Shown here in pieces: positions 25,024 to 34,685 of a DNA stretch of 64,000 nt; the stretch's first letter is position 1; each line of letters begins with the position of its first letter. Below the pieces are notes generated by a model that was not told the DNA's origin, did not search any database, and worked only from the letters and a program-made list of their open reading frames with translations. Location: the NCBI RefSeq assembly GCF_031928785.1, contig NZ_JARQAL010000001.1. The stretch is one strand, 5' to 3'. The position numbers and the translations under genes were made by a program. This DNA is from Enterococcus_C asini_A (GTDB lineage Bacteria; Bacillota; Bacilli; Lactobacillales; Enterococcaceae).

Positions 25024-26442
25024 ATGAAAAAAATTACAGATTTAAACGTTGAAAAAAAGGCTTTGCCAACAAAAGTCATTCAATTTGGGGAAGGTAATTT
25101 TTTACGGGCATTCGTTGATTGGCAAATCCAACAAATGAATAACCAAAATCTTTTTAATGGCGGGGTAGCAATTGTTCAACCTATCAAACAGGGCATGACC
25201 AAAAACTTGGATGCTCAAAATGATCTGTATACGGTCGTTTTAGAAGGATTATTGGAAGGTCAGAAAGTTCAAAGTAATGAAATCATTACAGCAATTAATA
25301 GCACCGTCAATCCTTATGAAGATTTTGCTGAGTATTTAGCATTAGCGGAGGAAGATTCGATTGAAGTGATTTTCTCGAATACGACTGAAGCTGGTATTAG
25401 CTATGATGAAAATGATAAAAAAGATGCGCAACCGGCCCAATCTTACCCCGGTAAATTGACTCAATTGTTGTATAAGAGATTTGAGCTAGGCAAAAAAGGG
25501 TTCCATATTATTCCTTGTGAATTAATTAACCACAATGGCGATAAGTTGAAAGAAATCATCTTACAATATGCCGATTTATGGAATTTAGGGACAGAGTTTA
25601 AACAATGGCTTGAAACTGACAATCATTTTTATTCCACTTTGGTTGACCGGATTGTTCCAGGTTTCCCTCATGAAAATAAAGAAGAAGTCTTTGAACGGAT
25701 TGGCTATGAAGACAATATGTTGGTAAAAGCAGAGGCCTTCTTACTCTTTGTGATTGAAGGAAGTCAAGAATTGGCTAACGTCCTACCACTTAAAGAAGCT
25801 GGTTTGAATGTGATTATTACGGATAATATGCAACCCTATCGTGAACGGAAAGTCCGTTTGTTAAATGGGCCTCATACTACCATGACACCATTAGGCTTAC
25901 TGGCTGGTGTGGAAACTGTGAGAGATGTCATGGAAGATCCGGATTTTGGCAAATTTATTCATGACGAAATGTATCAAGAAATTTCTCCAATGATTGATCT
26001 GCCGAAAGATGAATTAGCCTTCTACAGCGAAGCAATTAAAGAGCGATTTTCTAATCCATTTGTTCGCCATGAATTGACCTCCATCGCTTTAAACAGCATT
26101 TCTAAATACAAGACTCGTTTATTACCTGGGGTCATCCAAAATATTGAACAAACGAATCAAGTTCCTCGCCGGATGACAGCTGCACTAGCTGCTCTATTCG
26201 TTATCTACGGCAATTTTGACGGAATCACGGCGCAACCAATTGACGGAGAGGATGTAATCGAGGAATTCAAAGCCTTGAAAAACGCTGAAGACTATGTAGC
26301 AGCTGTTTTGAGTAACACGACTTTTTGGGATGAAGATTTAACGAAATATCCTGAATTGGTTCAAGAAGTACGACAAGATGTGGAAACAATTTTAGCCAAA
26401 GGGTCTCGCAGTTTGGTTCAAGAAATTAATGCAAATTCATAA
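25024..26442 (+). CDS. uxaB: Tagaturonate reductase (altronate oxidoreductase)
   Basis: 472 aa of the mannitol dehydrogenase family, UxaB branch: IQFGEGNFLRAFVDWQIQ is the N-terminal NAD-binding block and NGPHTTMTPLGLLAG the catalytic-helix region. It reduces D-tagaturonate to D-altronate with NADH in galacturonate breakdown. AAGGAGG serves the ATG at 25024; a frame from 24988 would read through operator 2 and is not the start. First gene of the operon. Confidence 0.93.
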   Translation: MKKITDLNVEKKALPTKVIQFGEGNFLRAFVDWQIQQMNNQNLFNGGVAIVQPIKQGMTKNLDAQNDLYTVVLEGLLEGQKVQSNEIITAINSTVNPYEDFAEYLALAEEDSIEVIFSNTTEAGISYDENDKKDAQPAQSYPGKLTQLLYKRFELGKKGFHIIPCELINHNGDKLKEIILQYADLWNLGTEFKQWLETDNHFYSTLVDRIVPGFPHENKEEVFERIGYEDNMLVKAEAFLLFVIEGSQELANVLPLKEAGLNVIITDNMQPYRERKVRLLNGPHTTMTPLGLLAGVETVRDVMEDPDFGKFIHDEMYQEISPMIDLPKDELAFYSEAIKERFSNPFVRHELTSIALNSISKYKTRLLPGVIQNIEQTNQVPRRMTAALAALFVIYGNFDGITAQPIDGEDVIEEFKALKNAEDYVAAVLSNTTFWDEDLTKYPELVQEVRQDVETILAKGSRSLVQEINANS

Positions 26443-26460
26443 GATGGGAAGCGGAAAAAA

Positions 26461-27876
26461 ATGTTCTTAGATCAAGATTTTTTATTAACGACTGATACAG
26501 CGAAAAAATTATTCAATGATTACGCGAAAGAAATGCCAATCATTGACTACCATTGTCATTTAAATCCTAAAGAAATCTATGAAGACAAAAACTTCAATAA
26601 TATCACCGAAGCATGGCTGACTGAAGGCAATCATTTTGGTGATCACTACAAGTGGCGCTTGATGCGGGCCAATGGTGTGCCAGAAGAATTGGTTACCGGA
26701 GATGGCGATCCCTATGAAAAATTCTTAGCCTTTGCTGAAGTTTTGGAAAAAGCCTATGGGAATCCGATCTTTGAATGGTGCCATTTAGAACTACGTCGTT
26801 TCTTTGGTATCGAAGAAGTGTTAACGACTGAAACAGCGCCAAAAATTTGGGCGGAAGCCAACAAAAAAATCGTGCAAAAGGAATTTTCACGGAAAAATCT
26901 GATTCGCAATATGAATGTCAAAGCCTTATCAACTACTGATGATCCCATCGATGATTTGCATTACCATGAACTATTAAAGGAACAAGAAGCAGAAAATGGC
27001 TTTAAAGTCATTCCAGGATTCCGACCAGACAAAGCATTGAATATCCAAAAAGATACCTTCGCTGATTATATGGATCAATTGGCAGAAGTTAGCGGTGTAG
27101 CTATCAATCATTTTGCTGATGTCGTTGCGGCTTTAGAAAAACGCGTGGAATACTTTGAAGCTCATGGTGGCAATATCTGTGATCACGCCATGGATATCGT
27201 GACTTACGAAGATGCTACTACAGAAGAATTAGACGCAATTTTAGTCAAAGCCCGCAAAAAAGTAGCTTTGACGGAAAAAGAAATTGCCCAATATCGTTCT
27301 GCTTTATTGGTTGCGTTAATTAAAGTCTACAGCGATCATGATTGGACGATGCAATATCATATGCATGCGTTGCGTGATTTGAACACAGCTACCTTTGGGG
27401 AAATGGGACCGGATACCGGCTTTGATGCAATCAATGATGAACGGGTCGCAATTGCACTAGGTAAATTACTCGATGCTGGAACGCAACAAGGAGAATTGCC
27501 TCGGACGATTATTTATTCATTGAATCAAAATGATTGGATGCAATTATTGACGGTCATGGGTTGCTTCCAAGGAGGCGTGAAACAAAAAATCCAATTTGGG
27601 ACAGCTTGGTGGTTCAACGATACAAGATCAGGTATGCGGAAACAATTGCAAATGTTAATGGAACAAAGTTTGTTAGGCAACTTTATTGGCATGTTAACAG
27701 ATTCCCGGAGTTTTCTAAGCTATCCTCGTCATGAATATTTCCGTCGTGTGCTCTGTGAATTATTAGGTGAAATGGTCGAACGCGGTCAAATTCCGAATGA
27801 CGAAAAACGATTAGGTCAAATGGTACAAGACATTAGCTTCAACAATGCAGCTGATTACTTTAAATTTTTAAACTAG
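26461..27876 (+). CDS. uxaC: Uronate isomerase (glucuronate isomerase)
   Basis: 471 aa of the amidohydrolase superfamily; DYHCHLNPKEIYED near the N-terminus is the metal-binding HxH block, and GTAWWFNDTRSGM and TDSRSFLSYPRHEYFRR are family blocks. It converts D-glucuronate to fructuronate and D-galacturonate to tagaturonate, feeding UxaB. It follows uxaB after 18 bases. Confidence 0.95.
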   Translation: MFLDQDFLLTTDTAKKLFNDYAKEMPIIDYHCHLNPKEIYEDKNFNNITEAWLTEGNHFGDHYKWRLMRANGVPEELVTGDGDPYEKFLAFAEVLEKAYGNPIFEWCHLELRRFFGIEEVLTTETAPKIWAEANKKIVQKEFSRKNLIRNMNVKALSTTDDPIDDLHYHELLKEQEAENGFKVIPGFRPDKALNIQKDTFADYMDQLAEVSGVAINHFADVVAALEKRVEYFEAHGGNICDHAMDIVTYEDATTEELDAILVKARKKVALTEKEIAQYRSALLVALIKVYSDHDWTMQYHMHALRDLNTATFGEMGPDTGFDAINDERVAIALGKLLDAGTQQGELPRTIIYSLNQNDWMQLLTVMGCFQGGVKQKIQFGTAWWFNDTRSGMRKQLQMLMEQSLLGNFIGMLTDSRSFLSYPRHEYFRRVLCELLGEMVERGQIPNDEKRLGQMVQDISFNNAADYFKFLN

Positions 27877-27900
27877 TTGACCAAATGCTGGAACAGTATT

Positions 27901-27946
27901 AGACAAGACAAATAAACATATTTTTCATTTGTCTTGTCTTTCTTTT
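27901..27946 (+). terminator. Terminator or attenuator after uxaC
   Basis: AGACAAGACAAAT pairs perfectly with ATTTGTCTTGTCT, followed by T-rich sequence. It would reduce read-through into the symporter gene, which then depends on partial read-through or its own promoter. Confidence 0.8.
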
Positions 27947-27992
27947 TAATAATCATGTGAAATAATTATCTTATGATTCAGGAGGAACATTT

Positions 27993-29438
27993 ATGGAAAC
28001 AAATGTAGCGAAAAATACCAATCTCTCTGAGCCGAAAGCGAGTACTGGTAGACTGTCTTGGAAAGAAAAGATTGCCTATGGTTTTGGCGATTTTGGTAAC
28101 GGTTTTATGTTTGATTTGGGACAAGCCTATTTAACCAAATTCTTCACCGATGTAGCCATGATTGCTCCCGCTATGGTGGGGACAATCTTTGCTGTAACAA
28201 AGATTTTTGATGCTTTTATGGATCCTTTAGCAGGTTCATTTGTGGATGGTCGCAAAAATATTAGCCATCGAGGTAAATTCCGCCCAGTGATGATGGCATC
28301 GGCTTGTGTTTTGGCGGTATTAACAGTAATCACCTTTACCATGCCTGATATTTCCATGAAGGGGAAAATAGCCTATGCTTTATTTACTTATATGGCATGG
28401 GGTGTTGTTTATAGTTTCACAAACGTTCCTTATGGTTCACTAGCTTCCGTTATGACACGGGATGTGGAAGACCGGGCAGAGTTGGCGACTACTCGTCAAG
28501 CGGGATCGTTGGGAGCCCAATTAATTACTGGGGTAGCTTTCATTCCCATTGTGATGATGTTTTCTCATCACAATGGACAAGTCACAGCTCATGGCTACAC
28601 GATTGCCGCGGCTGTCATGGCTTTGGCAGGTGTTCTTGGTTTTGCTGTCTGCTATTTTGGCACAAAAGAACACATTAAAGTTCAAAGAAGTCAAAATGCC
28701 AAACGTGAAGGTCTAAAAGATTATGTCAAAGTGGTGTTCACTAACAAACCTCTAGGAGCCATGATTTTACTTACTTTATTTACGATCTCTGCAATGAATA
28801 CAAACAACACCATGATGATTTATTTCTGTCAATATAATTTAGGGGATATCTCATTACAACCCGTTGTGAATGGTATTATGATGGGGGCATCGGTTGTAGC
28901 GATTCTTTTAATTCCAACATTAGTAAAACGTTTTGGTAAAAAGCAAACCGTAATCGTTTCTTTTATTGTTGGTGCCGCTGCTAATGGACTGAATTTCATT
29001 TTGCCAACAAATGTAGTGACCTTCATTATTTTAGTAACAATTGGTTATGTTGCTTTAGCAATTCCAAATGGGATTACTTGGGCTTTTGTTTCCGATGTCA
29101 TCGACTATGGTGAATGGCACACGGGAATTCGAAAAGAAGGAATTACTTATGCCGCATTTAATTTCTCAAGAAAACTAGCTCAATCTTTGGCGGCAATTAT
29201 TTCCGCAGGTATCTTAGGATTAACTGGCTATATTGCCAATGCCCATCAATCTGCCGCTACATTAACTGGGATTAAAGGCGCTATGACCCTTTATCCAGCC
29301 TTTGCCTTGGCAATGGCAGCCGTCATCATTTTCTTCTTATATGGATTATCAGATGATAAATACCGTAAGATTGCAGATGACCTTTCTAATGGACGCTGGG
29401 AAAATGGAATCATCGGGGAAAGTAGTAGCGAAGAATAA
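27993..29438 (+). CDS. GPH-family sugar:cation symporter, probable hexuronate importer
   Basis: 481 aa with about 12 transmembrane helices. The N-terminal KIAYGFGDFGNGFMFDLG and DAFMDPLAGSFVDG blocks are signatures of the glycoside-pentoside-hexuronide symporters. Its place between uxaC and uxaA points to glucuronate or galacturonate uptake with a proton or sodium. A good AGGAGG site precedes the ATG. Confidence 0.88.
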   Translation: METNVAKNTNLSEPKASTGRLSWKEKIAYGFGDFGNGFMFDLGQAYLTKFFTDVAMIAPAMVGTIFAVTKIFDAFMDPLAGSFVDGRKNISHRGKFRPVMMASACVLAVLTVITFTMPDISMKGKIAYALFTYMAWGVVYSFTNVPYGSLASVMTRDVEDRAELATTRQAGSLGAQLITGVAFIPIVMMFSHHNGQVTAHGYTIAAAVMALAGVLGFAVCYFGTKEHIKVQRSQNAKREGLKDYVKVVFTNKPLGAMILLTLFTISAMNTNNTMMIYFCQYNLGDISLQPVVNGIMMGASVVAILLIPTLVKRFGKKQTVIVSFIVGAAANGLNFILPTNVVTFIILVTIGYVALAIPNGITWAFVSDVIDYGEWHTGIRKEGITYAAFNFSRKLAQSLAAIISAGILGLTGYIANAHQSAATLTGIKGAMTLYPAFALAMAAVIIFFLYGLSDDKYRKIADDLSNGRWENGIIGESSSEE

Positions 29439-29487
29439 AATACTAGAGGGGGATTGCAAGATACCTCTCTTAATGTTAATTTGATAA

Positions 29488-29501
29488 TGTTAACGTGAAC
29501 A
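29488..29501. promoter_or_regulatory. LacI-type operator 3 of the uxa cluster
   Basis: TGTTAACGTGAACA, the reverse form of operator 2, located between the symporter and uxaA genes. It implies a separate regulated promoter for uxaA. Confidence 0.72.
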
Positions 29502-29534
29502 TTAATTCGAAAGTGATTTGAAAGGAAATAGACA

Positions 29535-31052
29535 ATGGCAAATTTAATGAAAGAAAAAACTGCTAAAAAGAATTTAATGGAACTAAATCGCCACGATAAT
29601 GTGGTGGTGGCATTGCACCCAATCGCTAAAGGCGAAACCGTGACGGAAGGTGACTTGTCGATTACAGTTAATAATGATATTCCTCAAGGACATAAGATTG
29701 CGTTGGTTGATTTAAAAGCGGGGGAAAATGTCATTAAATATGGTGCCCCCATTGGTCATGTGACGAAAGATGTAAAAGCCGGTGATTGGCTACATACTCA
29801 TAATGTGAAAACCAATTTGCATGATGAACTAGAATATAGCTACCAACCAGACTTACGCCCAATCACTTATCCGAAAGATACGCGAACTTTTAAAGGTTAT
29901 CGCCGAGCAAATGGAAAAGTAGGGATCCGAAACGATCTATTTATCGTTCCAACGGTGGGCTGTGTCAATGGAATTGCAGAACGGATTGTTGAGCTTTTTA
30001 AAGCCAACCACAGTGATATTGCACCTTTTGATAATATCACGATTTTAAAACATCCCTATGGTTGCTCCCAATTAGGAGACGATCATGAAAATACACGACG
30101 GGTGTTGGCCGATGCCGTCAAACATCCTAATGCAGGTGGCGTTTTAGTCTTTGGACTAGGTTGTGAAAACAATACTGTAGATGCTTTTCGGGAATTGTTA
30201 GGAGAAGTGGATCCTGATCGCGTAAAATTCTTAGTCGCTCAAAAAGTGGATGACGAAATCGAAGCCGGAGCGGAATTGCTTGAAGAAATCTATCAAGCAG
30301 CTAAAAATGATCAGCGGGAAGACTTGCCGTTATCTGAATTGAAGATTGGTTTAAAATGTGGTGGCTCTGATGGATTTTCGGGAATTACCGCTAACCCATT
30401 ACTAGGCATGTTTTCTGACTTCTTAATCTCACAAAATGGCAGTACCGTCTTGACAGAAGTTCCAGAGATGTTTGGGGCGGAACAAATTCTCATGACCCGG
30501 GCCAAAGATGAAGCTGTTTTTGAAGAAATCGTTCAATTGATCAATGGCTTCAAGCATTACTTTACCAGCTACGGAGAACCTATTTATGAAAATCCTTCAC
30601 CAGGTAATAAAGATGGCGGAATCACAACCTTAGAAGATAAATCATTGGGCTGTACTCAAAAAGCGGGAACGGCTGCTGTGATGGATGTGCTGAAATACGG
30701 TGAAAAAATCAGAAAACAAGGCTTGAGTTTATTGGAAGGACCAGGGAATGACTTGGTGGCCGCAAGTAATCTGGCTTCTGCCGATTGTCAATTGGTGCTC
30801 TTTACAACCGGTCGCGGTACACCTTTTGGTTCTTATGTTCCAACTATGAAAGTTGCTACTAATAATGAGATTTTTAATAAGAAAACCCACTGGATGGACT
30901 TTAACGCGGGTCGCTTATTGAATGAAGACAAAGAACAAGTGCTGAATGATTTTATCGATAAAATTATTGCCGTGGCTAGTGGGGAAGAAACCCGAAATGA
31001 AATGAATAATTTTAGAGAAATCGCTATTTTCAAAAACGGTGTAACACTATAA
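29535..31052 (+). CDS. uxaA: Altronate dehydratase
   Basis: 505 aa: N-terminal SAF domain (about 10-95) joined to the large C-terminal catalytic domain (GYRRANGKVGIRND, HPYGCSQLGDDHENTRR, GLKCGGSDGFSGITANP). It dehydrates D-altronate to 2-keto-3-deoxygluconate with Fe2+. Being a single chain, it is the UxaA type rather than the split GarD form. Genes for the KDG kinase and KDPG aldolase that must follow in the pathway are not in the window. Confidence 0.95.
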   Translation: MANLMKEKTAKKNLMELNRHDNVVVALHPIAKGETVTEGDLSITVNNDIPQGHKIALVDLKAGENVIKYGAPIGHVTKDVKAGDWLHTHNVKTNLHDELEYSYQPDLRPITYPKDTRTFKGYRRANGKVGIRNDLFIVPTVGCVNGIAERIVELFKANHSDIAPFDNITILKHPYGCSQLGDDHENTRRVLADAVKHPNAGGVLVFGLGCENNTVDAFRELLGEVDPDRVKFLVAQKVDDEIEAGAELLEEIYQAAKNDQREDLPLSELKIGLKCGGSDGFSGITANPLLGMFSDFLISQNGSTVLTEVPEMFGAEQILMTRAKDEAVFEEIVQLINGFKHYFTSYGEPIYENPSPGNKDGGITTLEDKSLGCTQKAGTAAVMDVLKYGEKIRKQGLSLLEGPGNDLVAASNLASADCQLVLFTTGRGTPFGSYVPTMKVATNNEIFNKKTHWMDFNAGRLLNEDKEQVLNDFIDKIIAVASGEETRNEMNNFREIAIFKNGVTL

Positions 31053-31070
31053 AAATGAGAAGGTGTAGAA

Positions 31071-31946
31071 ATGCTTCGAATTGAAAATGATTTTTTGGTC
31101 GTTGAAATTGATCAAAAAGGGGCCCAATTGACCCATGTCGTAAATAAGCAAGCGCAATTTGATTACATCTGGAATGGAAGCCAGTGGCCAAAACATGCGC
31201 CATTGTTGTTTCCTGCTATTGGATGCTCCACCCAAGACAGCTACCTGATTGAGGGAAAGACTTACCCTATGCAGCAACATGGATTTGCCAGTGATTATCT
31301 TTTTGAGGTTGTCCAGCAGCTTTCGAACAAACTCATTTTACGTTTGCGAGATAATGAGGAGATGTTCAAAAGCTATCCTTTCCATTTTGAACTTCAAGTA
31401 ACTTTTGAACTGGTCGATCAGCAATTGCGACATACCTTTACCGTTAAAAACTTGGATGAACAAGAACTGTCCTATTCATTTGGTTTCCATCCCGCTTTCA
31501 ATGTACCGATAGACGATGAGGGAGGCTTTGAAGACTATCAAATTTTGTTTGAAACCTCGGAGGCGACTTTAGAACAATTTGAAATCAAAAAAAATCCCTA
31601 TCCGTATCGTTCAGGGAAGAAACATTTATTTAACAATGGGGCAAAAGTATTACCACTAACTAGAAAGATCTTTGAATCGGGCTTGATCATATTAAACAAT
31701 CAAATCGATCAAGTGATTTTACGTTCCGAAAAGTCCGCTCATCAAGTAAAAATGGCATTAAATGGCTTTCCATATTTCTGTTTGTGGACGAAAGAAGACG
31801 AAGACTTGGATTTCATCTGTTTAGAGCCGTTTTATGGCTTGCCAGATGTCATTGATCAAAGCCAAGAAATAAGTCACAAAGAAGGAAACGCACACCTCGC
31901 ACCAAAGAGTGAACAATCCTTAACTTGTACGCTAACCTTTGAATAA
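31071..31946 (+). CDS. Aldose 1-epimerase-like protein (LacX type)
   Basis: 291 aa of the galactose-mutarotase fold: MLRIENDFLVVEIDQKGAQL at the start, LLFPAIG, the catalytic-type His in QHGFA and SFGFHPAFNVP, and a late Glu in ICLEPFYGLPD. LacX-like members probably speed up anomer conversion of sugars or sugar phosphates. It is 18 bases behind uxaA and ends the hexuronate operon, so a uronate anomer is a likely substrate. Confidence 0.85.
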   Translation: MLRIENDFLVVEIDQKGAQLTHVVNKQAQFDYIWNGSQWPKHAPLLFPAIGCSTQDSYLIEGKTYPMQQHGFASDYLFEVVQQLSNKLILRLRDNEEMFKSYPFHFELQVTFELVDQQLRHTFTVKNLDEQELSYSFGFHPAFNVPIDDEGGFEDYQILFETSEATLEQFEIKKNPYPYRSGKKHLFNNGAKVLPLTRKIFESGLIILNNQIDQVILRSEKSAHQVKMALNGFPYFCLWTKEDEDLDFICLEPFYGLPDVIDQSQEISHKEGNAHLAPKSEQSLTCTLTFE

Positions 31947-32001
31947 GCATAATTTAATCACAAGCTAAAATCACAAACAATCAGTAGTTCTTTAAAAATG
32001 C

Positions 32002-32042
32002 AGGAATCAAATGTGTAAGTTAGACATTTGGTTCCTGATTTT
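32002..32042 (+). terminator. Terminator of the hexuronate operon
   Basis: AGGAATCAAATGT pairs with ACATTTGGTTCCT, followed by a short T tract. Confidence 0.78.
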
Positions 32043-32063
32043 GGTAATAAGGAGATGTAAAGA

Positions 32064-33269
32064 ATGAACTATCCTGCTCAAAAAAGCAGTTTGATTCATA
32101 CGTTAGGTTTCAAACGGGTGTATCCCTCAGTTTTAATCCAATTGAACTTGACGCAATTGCCTCAAGTAAAACGACTAGAAGAAGCGATTGAAAAACTAAT
32201 CGAGATTCTTCCTCAAATTGCTTGTGGCTATGATTTTACTGAAAACTGTTTTTATCCAGTAACCGAAAAAATTCTTCAAGTCATAGATACCAAAGTCAAT
32301 ATTTATGATACAGAACTTGATTTTCTACACCAGCCACAAGTAAAAATCTATTTACGCCAGCAAGGAGATACTGGCGAATTGATAATGATGGGTAGTCATA
32401 TTTTTTCAGATGCTTCGGGTTTTAAACAACTACTCTATGCACTAATTGCTTTATATAATGGGGCTGAGGCTAGCGAATTAGGAGAAAACCAGTGGGAAAT
32501 CATGGATGTGTACCGTTCTTTTAAACAAAAGACCTCCTCAGTCAGTCGGTCCGATTTATCTGAGCCTTTGAATCTCCCTTTTGCCAGTAATCAAGGAGAA
32601 AAAACATATAAAATGGCCAATCGAATCACGCTTTCAGTCGAGGAATTGGTTAAACTGAAAGCCCACGGAAAGCAACGAGGCTTTTCGCTAAACGATAGTT
32701 TATTGGCAGGTTATATGCGCTTTTTGGCTAAATATAATCCGACACATTCAGAAATTCAGCTAGCTTGTCCCACTGATACACGGCAATTTTTGGCGGAGGA
32801 CAAAGGTTTGCGGATTGGTAACTATACGGCACGTTACAATCCGATTGTTTCTCTTACTCACCACGAACCCTTTTGGCAATCGGTTGCCAAAGTTCACGAA
32901 GAGATGGCTTTACTTAAGCGCAATCGTGAGTTTATTGAGTCAATCCAACCATTATTGTCTGATTCAGCTCAAAGCTTAGATGAGATCCGGGCGGCCTTAA
33001 AACAAACGTACCATCCTCGCAAAATTTCTTATACGAATATGATGACAATTGATGAAAAACGGTTAAATTTTGAAGATGCCCAAGTAGTGGATGCTTTTAT
33101 GTCAGGTTCTTTTCGCAAAACTCCCGGGTATCAAGTTTGTTTCAATACTTTTAGACAACAGTTAAATTTAGTCTGTACGGTGGAAGGCAGCCAAGAAAAT
33201 CAGCGACAGGCAATGAACTATCTATTTGAAATCAAACAAGAATTATTGACTGGCTTAGAGGAAGAATAG
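32064..33269 (+). CDS. HxxxD acyltransferase of the condensation/CAT superfamily
   Basis: 401 aa. The catalytic motif HIFSD (H-x3-D) in MGSHIFSDASGF at about residues 112-123 and the two-lobed layout place it with CoA-dependent acyltransferases related to NRPS condensation domains and alcohol acetyltransferases. There is no carrier protein or NRPS module nearby, so it is probably a stand-alone transferase of an acyl-CoA to an alcohol or amine. It stands alone between two operons. Substrate unknown. Confidence 0.72.
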   Translation: MNYPAQKSSLIHTLGFKRVYPSVLIQLNLTQLPQVKRLEEAIEKLIEILPQIACGYDFTENCFYPVTEKILQVIDTKVNIYDTELDFLHQPQVKIYLRQQGDTGELIMMGSHIFSDASGFKQLLYALIALYNGAEASELGENQWEIMDVYRSFKQKTSSVSRSDLSEPLNLPFASNQGEKTYKMANRITLSVEELVKLKAHGKQRGFSLNDSLLAGYMRFLAKYNPTHSEIQLACPTDTRQFLAEDKGLRIGNYTARYNPIVSLTHHEPFWQSVAKVHEEMALLKRNREFIESIQPLLSDSAQSLDEIRAALKQTYHPRKISYTNMMTIDEKRLNFEDAQVVDAFMSGSFRKTPGYQVCFNTFRQQLNLVCTVEGSQENQRQAMNYLFEIKQELLTGLEEE

Positions 33270-33370
33270 ATGTATGGTTTTATTTTTGAAAAAAGGTGAA
33301 TAGAGAAAGCATAAAATCTCATATTGACGAATTTCCAAAAGAGTAGTAAGGTTTTACTGAATTGAATAAG

Positions 33371-33501
33371 AATCTTCGGGGCAGGGTGTAATTCCCGACC
33401 GACGGTGACAAGGCATGCCTTGAAGTCCGTGACCCGCATAAGTATTTGCGGTTGATCCAGTGTGAATCTGGAACCGACAGTTAAAGTCTGGATGGGAGAA
33501 G
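33371..33501 (+). ncRNA. FMN riboswitch (RFN element)
   Basis: The conserved blocks ATCTTCGGGGCAGGGTG, ATTCCCGACCG, CGGTGACAAGG, AGTCCGTGAC and the closing GATCCAGTGTGAATCTGG and CCGACAG are present in order upstream of ribD. FMN binding favours the terminator at 33571-33608 and switches the riboflavin operon off. Confidence 0.95.
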
Positions 33502-33570
33502 AAAAACTTATCGAAAACGATAGGAGAAGTGTCAACTTTTTTTGTCGTAGTTTCTTTGAGTTTGCCTATT

Positions 33571-33608
33571 TAAGGCCTCGTGTGATGAATTGCACGAGGC
33601 CTTTTTCA
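33571..33608 (+). terminator. Riboswitch-controlled terminator
   Basis: AAGGCCTCGTG pairs with CACGAGGCCTT and is followed by Ts, about 20 bases before ribD. It is the expression platform of the RFN element. Confidence 0.88.
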
Positions 33609-33628
33609 TTTGGTAAGGAGGAAGATGA

Positions 33629-34684
33629 ATGCATGAAACCTATATGAGACTTGCCCTTCAGGAAGCACTGAAAGGGGCGGGAAAAACCTTTACGAACCCT
33701 TTAGTCGGGGCCGTAATCGTCTCAGAAAATCAAGTAATTGCCGTGGGAAGTCACTTAGCTTATGGCCAGCCCCACGCAGAAATGAATGCTATTCAATCAT
33801 GTATTACTCCCGAAAAATTATTCAATTCAACCATTTATGTGACCTTGGAACCTTGTCATCATTATGGGAAACAGCCACCTTGTACAAAGACCATTTTAGA
33901 CAGTGGCATTAAACGAGTGGTGATTGGGCAATTAGATCCCAATCCATTGGTAGCAGGAAAGGGAAAGCAGTTTTTAGAAGAACAAGGGGTAGAAGTTATT
34001 AGTGGCGTGATGACAGAAGAAGTACGCCAACTAAATCCCTTTTACAATTTCTTTTATGAACATCAAAGGCCTTACATTACTTTGAAACAAGCAATTTCCT
34101 TAGATGGCAAAATTGCTTTAGCTGGTCAACGTACCGGGTTAACTAATGAGAAAGTAGCAAAAAAAGTTCATGAGGAACGAGGCGATTATCAAGCCATACT
34201 AGTGGGCAGTCAAACTTTGTTAATTGACAATCCCACTTTGGGCACGACGAAAGATGTCTTATTTCCACCGCTACGAATCATTCTTGATCGCAAAGGACAG
34301 ACTTTGGAACACCCGGAACTGAGACTCTTTCAAGAGGACAAAGGAAAGATATTGATTTTTACGGAAAGAAAGTCCGTTGTCAAAATGCCAAAGTGGGTGG
34401 AGGTCCTTTCATTTCCTCAGGTAACCATTGAGCGAGTAATCAGTGAGTTAACCCGGCGAGGAGTTCAATCTGTTTACGTTGAAGGAGGCGCACAAATCCA
34501 TGATGCCTTCTTGGCCACTGGTCTGTGGGATGAACTGATAACTTATGTAGCGCCTAAAGTGATTGGAGGAAATAGCACCTCGAGTTTTTCCAGTCAACGG
34601 CTAGTAGAATCTGTCACAAATCTTAGTGACTTAACAGTTGAAACCATTGACGGAGACCTCCGCATCGTTGGGAGGAGAAGATAG
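33629..34684 (+). CDS. ribD: Bifunctional riboflavin deaminase/reductase RibD
   Basis: 351 aa: N-terminal cytidine-deaminase-like domain with zinc ligands HAE (PHAEMNA) and PCHHYGKQPPC, and a C-terminal RibD reductase domain (TLKQAISLDGKIA, VEGGAQIHDAFL). It performs the second and third steps of riboflavin synthesis from the GTP branch. TAAGGAGGAA serves the ATG. First gene of the rib operon. Confidence 0.95.
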   Translation: MHETYMRLALQEALKGAGKTFTNPLVGAVIVSENQVIAVGSHLAYGQPHAEMNAIQSCITPEKLFNSTIYVTLEPCHHYGKQPPCTKTILDSGIKRVVIGQLDPNPLVAGKGKQFLEEQGVEVISGVMTEEVRQLNPFYNFFYEHQRPYITLKQAISLDGKIALAGQRTGLTNEKVAKKVHEERGDYQAILVGSQTLLIDNPTLGTTKDVLFPPLRIILDRKGQTLEHPELRLFQEDKGKILIFTERKSVVKMPKWVEVLSFPQVTIERVISELTRRGVQSVYVEGGAQIHDAFLATGLWDELITYVAPKVIGGNSTSSFSSQRLVESVTNLSDLTVETIDGDLRIVGRRR

Positions 34685-34685
34685 G

